DNA of 17,017 nucleotides from Brevundimonas sp. GTDB taxonomy: Bacteria; Pseudomonadota; Alphaproteobacteria; Caulobacterales; Caulobacteraceae. The DNA lies in assembly GCF_003248455.1 (NCBI RefSeq), contig NZ_QFNM01000045.1:1-17017 (forward strand), written 5' to 3'. Below, piece by piece: positions 7,017 to 14,338 of the stretch (its first letter is position 1; each line of letters begins with the position of its first letter). The position numbers and the translations under genes are program-made. Below the pieces are notes generated by a model. The model was not told the DNA's origin. It made no database searches and saw only the letters and a list, made by a program, of their open reading frames with translations.

Positions 7017-8371
7017 TGCGCCTGTCGTCCATTCTCGCCGGCGCCGCTGCGGCCCTGGCGCTCGCCGCGCCCGCCTTCGCTCAGGAAACCGTAGCCATCG
7101 TCGGCGGGCGCATCCTGACCGGAACCTCGGTCATCGAAAGCGGCACGGTCGTGCTGCGCGACGGCAAGATCGTCTCGGTCGGCGCCGGCGGCGCCCCGGC
7201 CGGCGCGCGCGTGATCGACGCCGCGGGCAAGACCGTCGCCCCCGGCTTCGTCGCCGTGGATTCGGGCCTGGCCGGCGCGGAGGTCAGTTCTGTTCGCGGA
7301 ACCAACGCCTTGAGGAACGCCGCCAACAATCTGTCGGCCGCCTTCGATGTCTCTTATGGCCTGGATCCGTGGTCTTTCACCCTGCCGGTGGCGCGTCTGG
7401 GCGGGATCACCCGCGCGGTCGTCGTGCCCCAGCATCCGGGGTCGTCGGGCGGCCATGTTCACGAGGACGAAACGGCCGGCGTGGGCGACGGCGGCTATCA
7501 GACGCCCGGCCTGTTCGCCGGTCAGGCCGCCGTCATCAACCTGGGCCCCGATCTGGCGGGCGGCGGGGCCGACATCCTGGTCAAGCCGCGCGTGGCCATG
7601 GTCGCCCCCTTCGGCGAGGCGGGGGCGGCGGTCGCCGGCGGCGCTCGGGGCGCCCAGTTCGTCCTGTTCAAGGAGACGATGGCGGAGGTCAGGCTCTACG
7701 CCCGCAACAAGGCCGCCTACGACCGGGCGGCGCTGCGCGATCTCAGCCTGTCGCGGGCCGACCTGGAGGCCCTGATCCCGGTCGCCGATGGAACCCTGCC
7801 TTTGATCGTCACCGTACACCGGGCGTCCGACATCCAGCAGGTGCTGCGACTGGCGCGCGAGGAAGGAATCAAGCTGATCCTGGACGGCGCAGAGGAGGGC
7901 TGGCTGGTGGCGGGCGATATCGCCTCGGCCGGCGTGCCGGTGCTGCTGAATCCCATCGACAACCTGCCCTCGGACTTCGAGATGCGGGCGGCGCGGATGG
8001 AGAATGCGGCGGCCCTGAACGCGGCCGGCGTGCTGATCGCCATTAAGGGCAACGAGGGGTCGACCCACCGCGCCCGCGACGCGCGCTACAACGCCGGCAA
8101 TGCGGTCTCGCACGGCCTGCCCTATCAGGCCGCCATCGCGGCCCTGACCGTCAATCCGGCCAGGATTTTCGGCATGGCGGGCCAGTTCGGCCAGATCGCC
8201 CCGGGCGCGGCCGGCGACGTGGTGGTCTGGTCCGGCGATCCGCTGGAGCCGCTGAGCCAGCCCTCGGTCATCTTCGTCAACGGGGTCGAACAGCCGCTGG
8301 CCAGCCGCCCGCTGCTGCTGCGCGACCGCTACCGTCAACAGACGCCGATGCCGCCGGCCTATCGCAACTGA
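7016..8371 (+). CDS. Secreted amidohydrolase-like protein lacking key metal ligands
   Basis: This 451-aa paralogue of the preceding gene has a cleavable signal peptide (AAPAFAQ, cleavage near residue 23). The superfamily frame is clear: VAIVGGRILTGTSVIESGTV at the N-terminus, APGFVAVDSG where the HxH motif belongs, GGITRAVVVPQHPGS, TVHRASD (His268), and IAPGAAGDVVVWSGDPL at the end. Aligned by eye, HxH becomes Asp82/Gly84, the HH before the TEAY motif becomes Asp290-Gly291, and the catalytic Asp becomes Asn346/Glu347; only His268 is kept. An unusual HVHEDE (147-152) occurs where the partner has RGVTIR. It is probably a non-catalytic or altered subunit of a complex with the first protein. AAGGAG lies 7 nt before the ATG. 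A strong terminator follows. Confidence 0.85.
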   Translation: MRLSSILAGAAAALALAAPAFAQETVAIVGGRILTGTSVIESGTVVLRDGKIVSVGAGGAPAGARVIDAAGKTVAPGFVAVDSGLAGAEVSSVRGTNALRNAANNLSAAFDVSYGLDPWSFTLPVARLGGITRAVVVPQHPGSSGGHVHEDETAGVGDGGYQTPGLFAGQAAVINLGPDLAGGGADILVKPRVAMVAPFGEAGAAVAGGARGAQFVLFKETMAEVRLYARNKAAYDRAALRDLSLSRADLEALIPVADGTLPLIVTVHRASDIQQVLRLAREEGIKLILDGAEEGWLVAGDIASAGVPVLLNPIDNLPSDFEMRAARMENAAALNAAGVLIAIKGNEGSTHRARDARYNAGNAVSHGLPYQAAIAALTVNPARIFGMAGQFGQIAPGAAGDVVVWSGDPLEPLSQPSVIFVNGVEQPLASRPLLLRDRYRQQTPMPPAYRN

Positions 8372-8394
8372 CGGCCGGTTCGGTTTGAGCGGAG

Positions 8395-8423
8395 GGGCGG
8401 GGCCGTTCGGTCCCGCCCTTTTT
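8395..8423 (+). terminator. Rho-independent terminator after the amidohydrolase pair
   Basis: A 10-bp stem GGGCGGGGCC (8395-8404) / GGTCCCGCCC (8409-8418), with one G-T pair and loop GTTC, is followed by TTTTT. It begins 23 bp after the second amidohydrolase stop. Confidence 0.85.
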
Positions 8424-8470
8424 ATGTCCGCCTTGTTCCGTCGCCTGAAAGGGGAGCCGGCGAGACACAG

Positions 8471-8499
8471 GTGACGCTCGCCCCTGTCCGCGCTAGGTC
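8471..8499 (+). promoter_or_regulatory. Caulobacter-type promoter directly at the yaiI start
   Basis: GTGACGC (8471-8477) and GCTAGGTC (8492-8499), 14 bp apart, closely match the Caulobacter housekeeping consensus TTGACGS-N(10-14)-GCTANAWC. The predicted start point (about 8505-8507) coincides with the yaiI ATG at 8506, and no Shine-Dalgarno is visible, so the mRNA may be leaderless. Confidence 0.55.
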
Positions 8500-8505
8500 A
8501 CGCCT

Positions 8506-8964
8506 ATGCCCACCGTCCTCTACATCGACGCCGACGCCTGCCCGGTGAAGGAGGAGGTCTATCGCGTGGCGCGCCGCTACGGGCTGAAGACCTATGTCGT
8601 CTCCAACGCCTGGATGCAGGTCCCGCGCGAGGCCCTGATCGAACAGGTGGTGGTCGACGCCGGGCCGGACATCGCAGACGACTGGATCGCCGAAAGAGCC
8701 GGGGCCGGCGATGTGGTGATCACGGCCGACATCCCTCTGGCCGACCGCTGCCTGAAATCGGGCGCCCAGGCGCTGAAATCCAACGGCCAGCCCTTCACCC
8801 AGGATTCGATCGGATCGGCGCTGGCCGGGCGGATGGTGGGCGAGCATCTGCGGTCGATGGGGGTGGCAACGTCCGGCCCGCCGCCATTCTCCGCCGCCGA
8901 CCGCTCGCGCTTTCTCCAGGCGCTGGACCAGGCCGTGGTCAAGGCGCGCAGGACCGCGTCATGA
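8506..8964 (+). CDS. yaiI: YaiI/YqxD family protein (DUF188, UPF0178)
   Basis: This 152-aa protein belongs to the widespread UPF0178 family, which has a PIN-like/Rossmann nuclease-type fold but no firmly established role. The signature IDADACPVKEE (7-17), VSNAWMQVP, VVVDAGPDIADDWI and GDVVITADIPLADRCL are all present, so the conserved acidic cluster expected for metal binding is intact. Length is normal for the family. There is no ribosome-binding site before the ATG and the predicted transcription start falls on it, suggesting leaderless translation. The stop overlaps the arfB start (ATGA), so both are probably one transcript. Confidence 0.93.
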   Translation: MPTVLYIDADACPVKEEVYRVARRYGLKTYVVSNAWMQVPREALIEQVVVDAGPDIADDWIAERAGAGDVVITADIPLADRCLKSGAQALKSNGQPFTQDSIGSALAGRMVGEHLRSMGVATSGPPPFSAADRSRFLQALDQAVVKARRTAS

Positions 8965-9365
8965 CCGCCGTCATTCCCGAGGACGAACTGGAGTTTCACT
9001 TCTACCGCGCCGGCGGCCCCGGCGGCCAGAACGTGAACAAGGTGGCGACCGCCGTTCAGATGCGGTTCGACGTCAGGCGCTCTCCCTCCTTGACCGAGCC
9101 GGTCAAGACGCGGCTCATGAAGCTGGCGGGAAGCCGCCTGACGCAGGAGGGAGTCATACTGATCAACGCCGTGCGGTTCCGCACCCAGGAGCGCAACCGC
9201 GCCGACGCCATAGCTCGGCTTCAGGAGATGGTGGACGCCGCCTCGGTCCGGCCGGTCTTTCGCGTGCCGACCCGTCCCACCAAGGCCTCGAAGGAGAGAC
9301 GGCTGAAAGCCAAGACCAGTCGCGGCGCCATCAAGTCCGGGCGAGGCAAGCCCGCTCTCGACTGA
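8961..9365 (+). CDS. arfB: Alternative ribosome-rescue factor ArfB (peptidyl-tRNA hydrolase, YaeJ type)
   Basis: ArfB enters stalled ribosomes that lack a stop codon in the A site and hydrolyses the peptidyl-tRNA. The 134-aa product has the release-factor catalytic core FHFYRAGGPGGQNVNKVATA with GGQ at 21-23 and, as in ArfB and unlike RF1/RF2, no codon-recognition domain. The Lys/Arg-rich C-terminal tail (from about 104: RPTKASKERRLKAKTSRG) is the part known in ArfB to thread into the empty mRNA channel. AGGA lies 7 nt before the ATG, inside yaiI, with a 4-bp ATGA overlap. It ends 3 bp from the convergent gene at 9369; no terminator is seen in between. Confidence 0.95.
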   Translation: MTAVIPEDELEFHFYRAGGPGGQNVNKVATAVQMRFDVRRSPSLTEPVKTRLMKLAGSRLTQEGVILINAVRFRTQERNRADAIARLQEMVDAASVRPVFRVPTRPTKASKERRLKAKTSRGAIKSGRGKPALD

Positions 9366-9368
9366 GGA

Positions 9369-9848
9369 TCAGCTTTCGGCCGGGCGGAACAGCAGGGCCG
9401 CGATCTTGTCGTCGGCGTCGAAGCCGATCAGCCATTCGGTCGCCTGGTTGTCGAACGTGACCTTGAACAGCTGCGCCTCCCCCTCCTGACGCGCATATTC
9501 GACCGTCTTCACCGCACCGAAGCCCTTGATCAGGGCTGTGACCTGCTCGGCCTGAGCGCGAATCTGCGTCGCCAGATTGGGTGTGAAATCGGCATAGTCG
9601 AAGCCGCCGCCCTGAACGTCGGCGATCACGCCGCGAAGGGCTTCTTCAGCGCGCGCGACATCCGGCGCCGAAGCCGTCGCGGGGGCGACCGGCCGTGCCG
9701 GCGCCGCTTGGGCGGGGGTCTGGGGCTGGGTCTGCCCCGGGCGGTCGAAGGCGTTGGGGACGGACGCGGCCGCCGCCTGGGCCAGGGCCGGGGCGGGCGT
9801 CAGGATCAGGGCTGCGCTCACCAAGGTCTTCGTCAGCATCGTGTGCAT
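9369..9848 (-). CDS. Small secreted protein with DUF3887-like C-terminal domain
   Basis: I do not recognise a named family with certainty. The 159-aa product has a signal peptide (cleavage near ALA-QA, about residue 24), an Ala/Pro/Gln-rich linker (about 25-62), and an alpha/beta domain (about 65-156) with DYADFTPNLATQI, IKGFGAVKTVEYA, LFKVTFDNQATEWLIGFDADD and ALLFRP. This resembles the small cystatin-like domains that accompany periplasmic serine hydrolases and proteins annotated DUF3887; here it stands alone. GGAG lies 10 nt before the ATG at 9848, 16 nt after the ubiB stop, so it is probably the last gene of the regulator-ubiE-ubiB operon. A role in envelope quinone biology would be a guess from position only. 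Confidence 0.8.
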   Translation of the reverse strand: MHTMLTKTLVSAALILTPAPALAQAAAASVPNAFDRPGQTQPQTPAQAAPARPVAPATASAPDVARAEEALRGVIADVQGGGFDYADFTPNLATQIRAQAEQVTALIKGFGAVKTVEYARQEGEAQLFKVTFDNQATEWLIGFDADDKIAALLFRPAES

Positions 9849-9864
9849 GGTCGTCGGGCTCCGG

Positions 9865-11445
9865 TCAGGTCAGATAGGGCCAGAGCGAAAGGCCCAGGGC
9901 CGTCAGCGCCGCGATAACCGCGACCGTGACGGAAACCGCCAGCCAAGCCGGAGTTCCCGACTTTTCCATGACCACCGTGGTCGGGCGCGGCGGTTCCTGC
10001 ACCAGGCGAGAGAGAGCGCGAGCGGCGGCGATCATCTCGTTCAGGGCGTCCCAGGCCTGAGCCTGGGGTCCCAGCTCGCGCCGGATCCAGCGTTCGACCA
10101 CCGGCTGGGCCGCCTTCCACAGGTCGTGGTCGGGCTGAAGGCGGCGCGCCACCCCCTCGACCGAGACCATGGTCTTCTGCAGCAGGATCAGTTCGGGGCG
10201 CAGCCGCATGTCGAACAGGGCGGTGATCTCGAACAATTGGCCCAGCAGCCGGCCCATCGACACCTGGCTGGCGGCGCGGCCGATCACCGGCTCGCCCACC
10301 GCGCGCAGGGCTTGGGCGAAGGTCTCGACCGAATGGTGGGCGGGCACATAGCCGGCCTCGAAATGCACACGGGCGATCCGGTCGTAGTCGCGGCTGATGA
10401 AGCCCCACAGGATTTCGGCCAGATAGCGCCGCTCGGCCGGACCCAGCCGCCCGACGATGCCGAAGTCGATGGCGGTCAGATGGGCGGGCGCGCTGGCGAA
10501 CAGATTGCCCTCGTGCAAATCGGCGTGGAAGGCGCCGTGGTCCAGCGCCTGGACCAGGAAGGCGCGCACGACATTGTCGGCCAGCTGGTTCTTGTCCAGT
10601 CCCGGCAGATCCATCAGCGCCGGGTCGGTCATGGGCACGCCTTGCGCCCACTCCAGCGTCAGCACCCGCTTGCCCACCCCGTCCCAGATCACGGCGGGGG
10701 CGGACATATAGCCGTCCTTGGCCATGACCTCGGCCATTTCGCTGGCGGCGGCGGCCTCCAGCCGCATGTCCAGCTCCAGGTCCAGGGAGTTGGCGATGGT
10801 CTCGACGAAGGCCTGCGGCTCCAGCCGGCGCGCCATCGGAACCAGCTTCCACACCAGGGCGGCGGCCAGCCGCATCGAATCCAGCCCGTTGGCCACGCGA
10901 CGCTCGACCCCCGGGCGCAGCACCTTGACCGCCACGGCCCGGCCGTCGGCCAGAGTCGCGCGGTGCGCCTGGGCCAGGGAGGCGGCGGCGACCGGCGGTT
11001 CAAGGTCGACGAACAGGCTTTCGACCGGCCGGCCCAGCGAGCGTTCGATCTCGCGTCGGGCCTCCTCCAAAGGAAAGGGCGGCAGCCGATCCTTCAACCG
11101 ACCCAGGTCGCGCGCGAACGCCAGCCCGAAGATGTCGGCGCGGGTGGCCAGGACCTGGCCCAGCTTGATCGCCACCGGCCCAAGGTGTTCGAAGGCGGCG
11201 CCCAGCCGCTGGCCCGGCCGCCCCTGCCGCCCGGCGCGACCCGAGAACATCTGCACGAAGCGCGCGAACGGCCGCGACCAGGCGGGCAGCAGCGGCGTCA
11301 CCTCGCGCGGGACCAGGGCGTCGTGGCGCACCAGGACCCACAGCCAGCCCAGCAGCCGCAGAAAGGCCGCGACCGGGTTGTGCACCGCCACGGTCGCCGG
11401 CGGCGGCGGAGCCGTGCGATAGATGCGGCTGGTCAGATCGCCCAC
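9865..11445 (-). CDS. ubiB: UbiB, ABC1/ADCK-type atypical kinase/ATPase for ubiquinone biosynthesis
   Basis: UbiB is a membrane-anchored protein-kinase-like ATPase needed for coenzyme Q synthesis. The 526-aa product shows the family-specific KxGQ motif (IKLGQ, 93-97), the Ala-rich nucleotide loop AAASLAQAH (153-161), the ATP lysine in VAVKVLRPGV (Lys174), the catalytic loop HADLHEGN (307-314) and the DFG motif (AIDFGIVG). A hydrophobic C-terminus (about 498-524) fits the membrane anchor. The N-terminus is longer and more divergent than usual (GLRxxY-type start not seen). The start is GTG at 11445, overlapping the ubiE end by 13 bp; no ATG precedes the conserved part, and a GTG a few codons further in (VAVHNP) is an alternative. 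Confidence 0.95.
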   Translation of the reverse strand: MGDLTSRIYRTAPPPPATVAVHNPVAAFLRLLGWLWVLVRHDALVPREVTPLLPAWSRPFARFVQMFSGRAGRQGRPGQRLGAAFEHLGPVAIKLGQVLATRADIFGLAFARDLGRLKDRLPPFPLEEARREIERSLGRPVESLFVDLEPPVAAASLAQAHRATLADGRAVAVKVLRPGVERRVANGLDSMRLAAALVWKLVPMARRLEPQAFVETIANSLDLELDMRLEAAAASEMAEVMAKDGYMSAPAVIWDGVGKRVLTLEWAQGVPMTDPALMDLPGLDKNQLADNVVRAFLVQALDHGAFHADLHEGNLFASAPAHLTAIDFGIVGRLGPAERRYLAEILWGFISRDYDRIARVHFEAGYVPAHHSVETFAQALRAVGEPVIGRAASQVSMGRLLGQLFEITALFDMRLRPELILLQKTMVSVEGVARRLQPDHDLWKAAQPVVERWIRRELGPQAQAWDALNEMIAAARALSRLVQEPPRPTTVVMEKSGTPAWLAVSVTVAVIAALTALGLSLWPYLT

Positions 11446-12227
11446 CCGTGATGGATGGCGGCGATCCCGCCCGACAGATTGGTCACGGAGACGCGGCGGA
11501 AGCCGGCGTCCTCGATCATCCCCTTGAACGCCGCCTGGTCGGGGAAGCGGCGGATGCTCTCGACCAGATACTGATAGCTGTCGCGGTCCTTGGCGACCCA
11601 GCCGCCGATGCGCGGAATGGCGTGGAAGGACCAGGCGTCATAGACCTTGCGGATCGGCGCGGTGGTGGGCCGCGAGAACTCCAGGCACAGGAACCGGCCG
11701 CCCAGCTTCAGCACGCGACGCGCCTCCGCCAAGGCCTTGTCGATATGGGCCACGTTCCTAATGCCGAAACTGATCGAATAGGCGTCGATGGAGGCGTCGG
11801 GCAGCGGCAGGTTCATCGCGTCCCCGACCGACCAGCTCATTTCCGGCTCGCCGCCCTTGTGCACGCCCGCCAGGATCATCTCGGCGTTGTAGTCCAGCAC
11901 GACGACATTGGCGTCCTCGCCGCCCCGCCGCTCCTGAGCCGCGCGCGCCATCTTCGAATAGCGTCGGGCCATGTCGCCGGTGCCGCCCGCGACGTCCAGA
12001 ATGGTCTCGCCCGGACGCGGGTTCAGCTTGGCGGCGGCGATATCCTTCCAGATGCGGTGGACGCCCACGCTCATCAGGTCGTTCATCACGTCGTAGTTCG
12101 AGGCGACGGAATCGAAGACCCCGCGCACCATCCTCACCTTCTCGCGCGCATCGACGTCGCGAAAGCCGAAGGAGGAACGATCGCCCTGCGAATGCGGGCC
12201 GTGGGAGGAGGCGTCGGTCATGTCCAT
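11433..12227 (-). CDS. ubiE: Ubiquinone/menaquinone C-methyltransferase UbiE
   Basis: UbiE C-methylates the benzoquinol (or demethylmenaquinol) ring using SAM. The 264-aa product contains VFDSVASNYDVMNDLMSVGVHRIWK (residues ~37 onward, the first UbiE signature), the SAM motif ILDVAGGTGD (76-85), VVVLDYNAEM, ISFGIRNV (152-159; second signature) and the C-terminal GGIAAIHHGWAI, all typical. The start at 12227 gives MDMTDASS; an ATG two codons in is equally possible, and neither has a strong Shine-Dalgarno. It lies 45 bp after the Crp/Fnr-type regulator and overlaps ubiB by 13 bp, so the quinone genes are translationally coupled. Confidence 0.97.
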   Translation of the reverse strand: MDMTDASSHGPHSQGDRSSFGFRDVDAREKVRMVRGVFDSVASNYDVMNDLMSVGVHRIWKDIAAAKLNPRPGETILDVAGGTGDMARRYSKMARAAQERRGGEDANVVVLDYNAEMILAGVHKGGEPEMSWSVGDAMNLPLPDASIDAYSISFGIRNVAHIDKALAEARRVLKLGGRFLCLEFSRPTTAPIRKVYDAWSFHAIPRIGGWVAKDRDSYQYLVESIRRFPDQAAFKGMIEDAGFRRVSVTNLSGGIAAIHHGWAI

Positions 12228-12272
12228 CGTCTAGCGCGTCGCCGCGCCGCCGTCACCCGATCAGAACGGCGA

Positions 12273-12974
12273 TCAGGCCGCTTCCGGTCGCGGCAGCTCC
12301 AGATCCTTCATCACGTCGCGCATCAGGCCGTAACAGCCGCAGGAGGCCGCCTCCAGTCCGTCGCGGTCCAGGACCTTGACCCAGCCGCGCCCGCGCTGGA
12401 TCAGGGACTTGCCCTCCAGCACCGATCCGACCTCGGACACGGTGGCGCGGCGCACGCCCAGCATTCCGGCGATGTCGGCCTGGGTCAGTTCGAAACGGTC
12501 GTCCTCGGCCCGGTCGTGCAGCGTCAGCAGCCATCGCGCCAGCCGCTCGTCCAACCGATGCTGGGCGTTGCAGGCGGCGGCCTGCTGGACCTGGGCCATC
12601 AATCCCTCGGTGAAGCGCGCCAGGGCCAGACGCAGGCTCTCGCTCCTGTCCAGCGCCTCGCCGAACACCTCGGCCGAACAATAGGCCGCCAGGCCGTCGC
12701 GCTGGGAGATGGCGCGGCTGGCGGCGCGGGCGTTCAGCGGTCCGCACGTCACGCCGATCAGGCCTTCGCGACCGATGGCGGCGGTCTCGACCATCTTGTC
12801 GTCGGGCAGGACCGTCATCAGCGACACGACCCCCTTGATCGGAAACCAGACCTGGTCGACCGCTTCGCCGGCATCGTACAGCATCTGGCCGCGCGTGATC
12901 GCGGACTGTTTCAGATGCGGTTCGATCCGCCTTCGGTCGGCCGCGTCGAGGGCGCCGATCCACAGATTGTCCAT
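12273..12974 (-). CDS. Crp/Fnr-family transcriptional regulator
   Basis: This 233-aa protein has an N-terminal cyclic-nucleotide-binding-type beta-roll (QMLYDAGEAVDQVWFPIKGVVSLMTVL, then METAAIGREGLIG-like VETAAIGREGLIG) and a C-terminal winged helix-turn-helix (about 160-205: LTQADIAGMLGVRRATVSEVG) followed by CGCYGLM. It belongs to the common alphaproteobacterial Crp/Fnr branch with the FP..GxVSL and IGREGLxG motifs. It lacks the N-terminal Cys cluster of FNR, so direct oxygen sensing through Fe-S is unlikely, and the cAMP-contact residues of CRP are not evident; the signal is unknown. I choose ATG 12974 (MDNLW) because GAGGAG is 6 nt upstream; the ATG at 12980 would touch that site directly. 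It is the first gene before ubiE-ubiB on the same strand. Confidence 0.92.
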   Translation of the reverse strand: MDNLWIGALDAADRRRIEPHLKQSAITRGQMLYDAGEAVDQVWFPIKGVVSLMTVLPDDKMVETAAIGREGLIGVTCGPLNARAASRAISQRDGLAAYCSAEVFGEALDRSESLRLALARFTEGLMAQVQQAAACNAQHRLDERLARWLLTLHDRAEDDRFELTQADIAGMLGVRRATVSEVGSVLEGKSLIQRGRGWVKVLDRDGLEAASCGCYGLMRDVMKDLELPRPEAA

Positions 12975-13124
12975 CCTCATCTCCTCGGCCTGGTTTTACC
13001 GGCTTCGCCTAAACGCACAGCCACGCTTGAACCGGGAGATCAACGCCCAAGCTTGGCCAGATGTTCCCGACGCTTGCCGGCCGCGCGCGGGCGCCTTACG
13101 CCAAGGGAAAAAGAGGAAACATCC

Positions 13125-13430
13125 ATGACAGACGCCCGCTCGGACGTTGCGGAAATCCTGAAAGGCCTGCCGGCTTGGCGCGCGGCCGGCGGCGCGCGGC
13201 CCGCCATCGAACGGAGCCTGACCTTCGAGGATTTCAACGCCGCTTTCGGCTTCATGGCCCGGGTGGCCCTGATGGCGGACAGGATGGACCACCATCCCGA
13301 ATGGTCCAATGTCTACAATCGCGTCGAAATCGTGCTGACGACCCACGACGCCGGCGGCGTCACCGAGCGCGACGCGACCCTGGCCCGCTTCATCGACGCC
13401 GCGGCCGCCGGCATGGGGGTGCGGTCATGA
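13125..13430 (+). CDS. phhB: Pterin-4a-carbinolamine dehydratase
   Basis: PhhB dehydrates 4a-hydroxytetrahydrobiopterin so that the pterin cofactor of aromatic amino acid hydroxylases can be recycled. The 101-aa product has the full active-site signature: LTFEDFNAAFGFMARVAL, then DHHPEWSNVYNRVEI (His56, His57) and LTTHDAGGVTERD (His74). AGAGGA lies 7 nt before the ATG. The upstream 150 bp shared with the divergent regulator contains only weak promoter candidates (for example TTGCCGG at 13074). The stop overlaps the following dehydrogenase start (ATGA). No phenylalanine hydroxylase is in the window. Confidence 0.96.
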   Translation: MTDARSDVAEILKGLPAWRAAGGARPAIERSLTFEDFNAAFGFMARVALMADRMDHHPEWSNVYNRVEIVLTTHDAGGVTERDATLARFIDAAAAGMGVRS

Positions 13431-14218
13431 GCGGCCGCACCGGCCGCGTGGCCGGCAAGACCGTCCTGATCACCGGCGCCGCCGGCGGCCTGGGCGAGGC
13501 CATGGCCCTGATGATGGCGCGCGAAGGCGCCCGCGTCGCCGTGACAGACATCGATGGCCCGCGCATCCGGGCCCTGGCCGAGCGGATCAATGCGGAAATC
13601 GCCGGCGCCGCCTTCGCCTATGTCCATGACGTGGCCAGCGAGACCGACTGGGAGAGGGTGATCGCCGCCGCCGTCGCCGACCTGGGCGGGCTTTCGGTCC
13701 TGGTCAACAACGCCGGGGTCGGCGGGCCCCTGGCCTTCGTCGAACAGGACACGATCGAGAACTGGCAGCGTCAGTACGAGGTCAATCTACGCTCCATCAT
13801 GCTGGGCGCCAAACACGCCATGCCGCATCTGCGCGCCGCCGCGCCGGCCTCCATCGTCAACATCTCGTCCATCGCGGGCCTGGCCGCCGCTCCCGGCATG
13901 GGCGCCTACAACGCCACCAAGGCCGCCGTCTGGATGTACACCAAGACCCTGGCGCTGGAGGCGGCCAAGGCCGACTGGAACGTGCGCTGCAACTCGGTGC
14001 ATCCGGTCTTCATCAAGACGCCGATCCTGGACCCCTTCATCGCCATGGCCGGCGGGGACGAGGGCAAGGCCCACGAACGCCTGGCGCGCGGCATTCCGCT
14101 GAAGCGGATCGGCGAGCCCGACGACGTCGCCTGGTGCGTCCTCTATCTGGCGTCGGACGAATCCAAGTTCGTCACGGGCGCCGAGTTCAAGATCGACGGC
14201 GGCATGACGGCGCAGTAA
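13427..14218 (+). CDS. Short-chain dehydrogenase/reductase (classical SDR, NAD-type)
   Basis: This 263-aa oxidoreductase has the classical SDR layout: nucleotide loop TGAAGGLG (16-23), Asp41 at the end of beta-2 (VTDID), which favours NAD(H) over NADP(H), NNAG (94-97), catalytic Ser147/148 in VNISSIAG, and YNATK (Tyr161, Lys165). The C-terminal EFKIDGGMTAQ matches the 3-alpha/20-beta-hydroxysteroid and cyclopentanol dehydrogenase group; the substrate cannot be assigned. Translationally coupled to phhB by ATGA. It could be a secondary-alcohol or pterin-unrelated dehydrogenase; a role in pterin reduction is not supported by its motifs. Confidence 0.93.
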   Translation: MSGRTGRVAGKTVLITGAAGGLGEAMALMMAREGARVAVTDIDGPRIRALAERINAEIAGAAFAYVHDVASETDWERVIAAAVADLGGLSVLVNNAGVGGPLAFVEQDTIENWQRQYEVNLRSIMLGAKHAMPHLRAAAPASIVNISSIAGLAAAPGMGAYNATKAAVWMYTKTLALEAAKADWNVRCNSVHPVFIKTPILDPFIAMAGGDEGKAHERLARGIPLKRIGEPDDVAWCVLYLASDESKFVTGAEFKIDGGMTAQ

Positions 14219-14283
14219 GCGCCCCGCCGTTTGCCGGTCTGGCCTCGTCCCGGCCCTGAAAGACGGTCGGACGCTTATTCAGG

Positions 14284-14312
14284 TTGAGGCCGCCCGCGCC
14301 ATGCTGTAAGCG
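14284..14312 (+). promoter_or_regulatory. Weak promoter candidate for tRNA-Arg
   Basis: TTGAGG (14284-14289) is followed at 17 bp by TAAGCG (14307-14312), a poor -10. The start would be near 14319, and the 5' leader would include the perfect inverted repeat CGGCGTAACGCCG (14321-14333), ending 5 nt before the mature tRNA. The tRNA may instead be cotranscribed with the dehydrogenase. Confidence 0.3.
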
Positions 14313-14338
14313 GCCTTTTCCGGCGTAACGCCGCGCAC

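Noticed and set aside
6974..8338. A 454-codon minus-strand frame opposite the second amidohydrolase
   Set aside because: It is a codon-bias shadow: His/Gln/Gly-rich with no motif, while the sense frame has clear superfamily motifs.
11448..13124. A plus-strand frame leading into phhB, nominally 660 codons
   Set aside because: The part before 13125 is antisense to ubiE and the Crp/Fnr gene; the pterin dehydratase is complete from 13125 with its own ribosome-binding site.
14219..14338. A terminator after the short-chain dehydrogenase
   Set aside because: The GC-rich inverted repeats in this gap are not followed by a T-tract, so I cannot support an intrinsic terminator.
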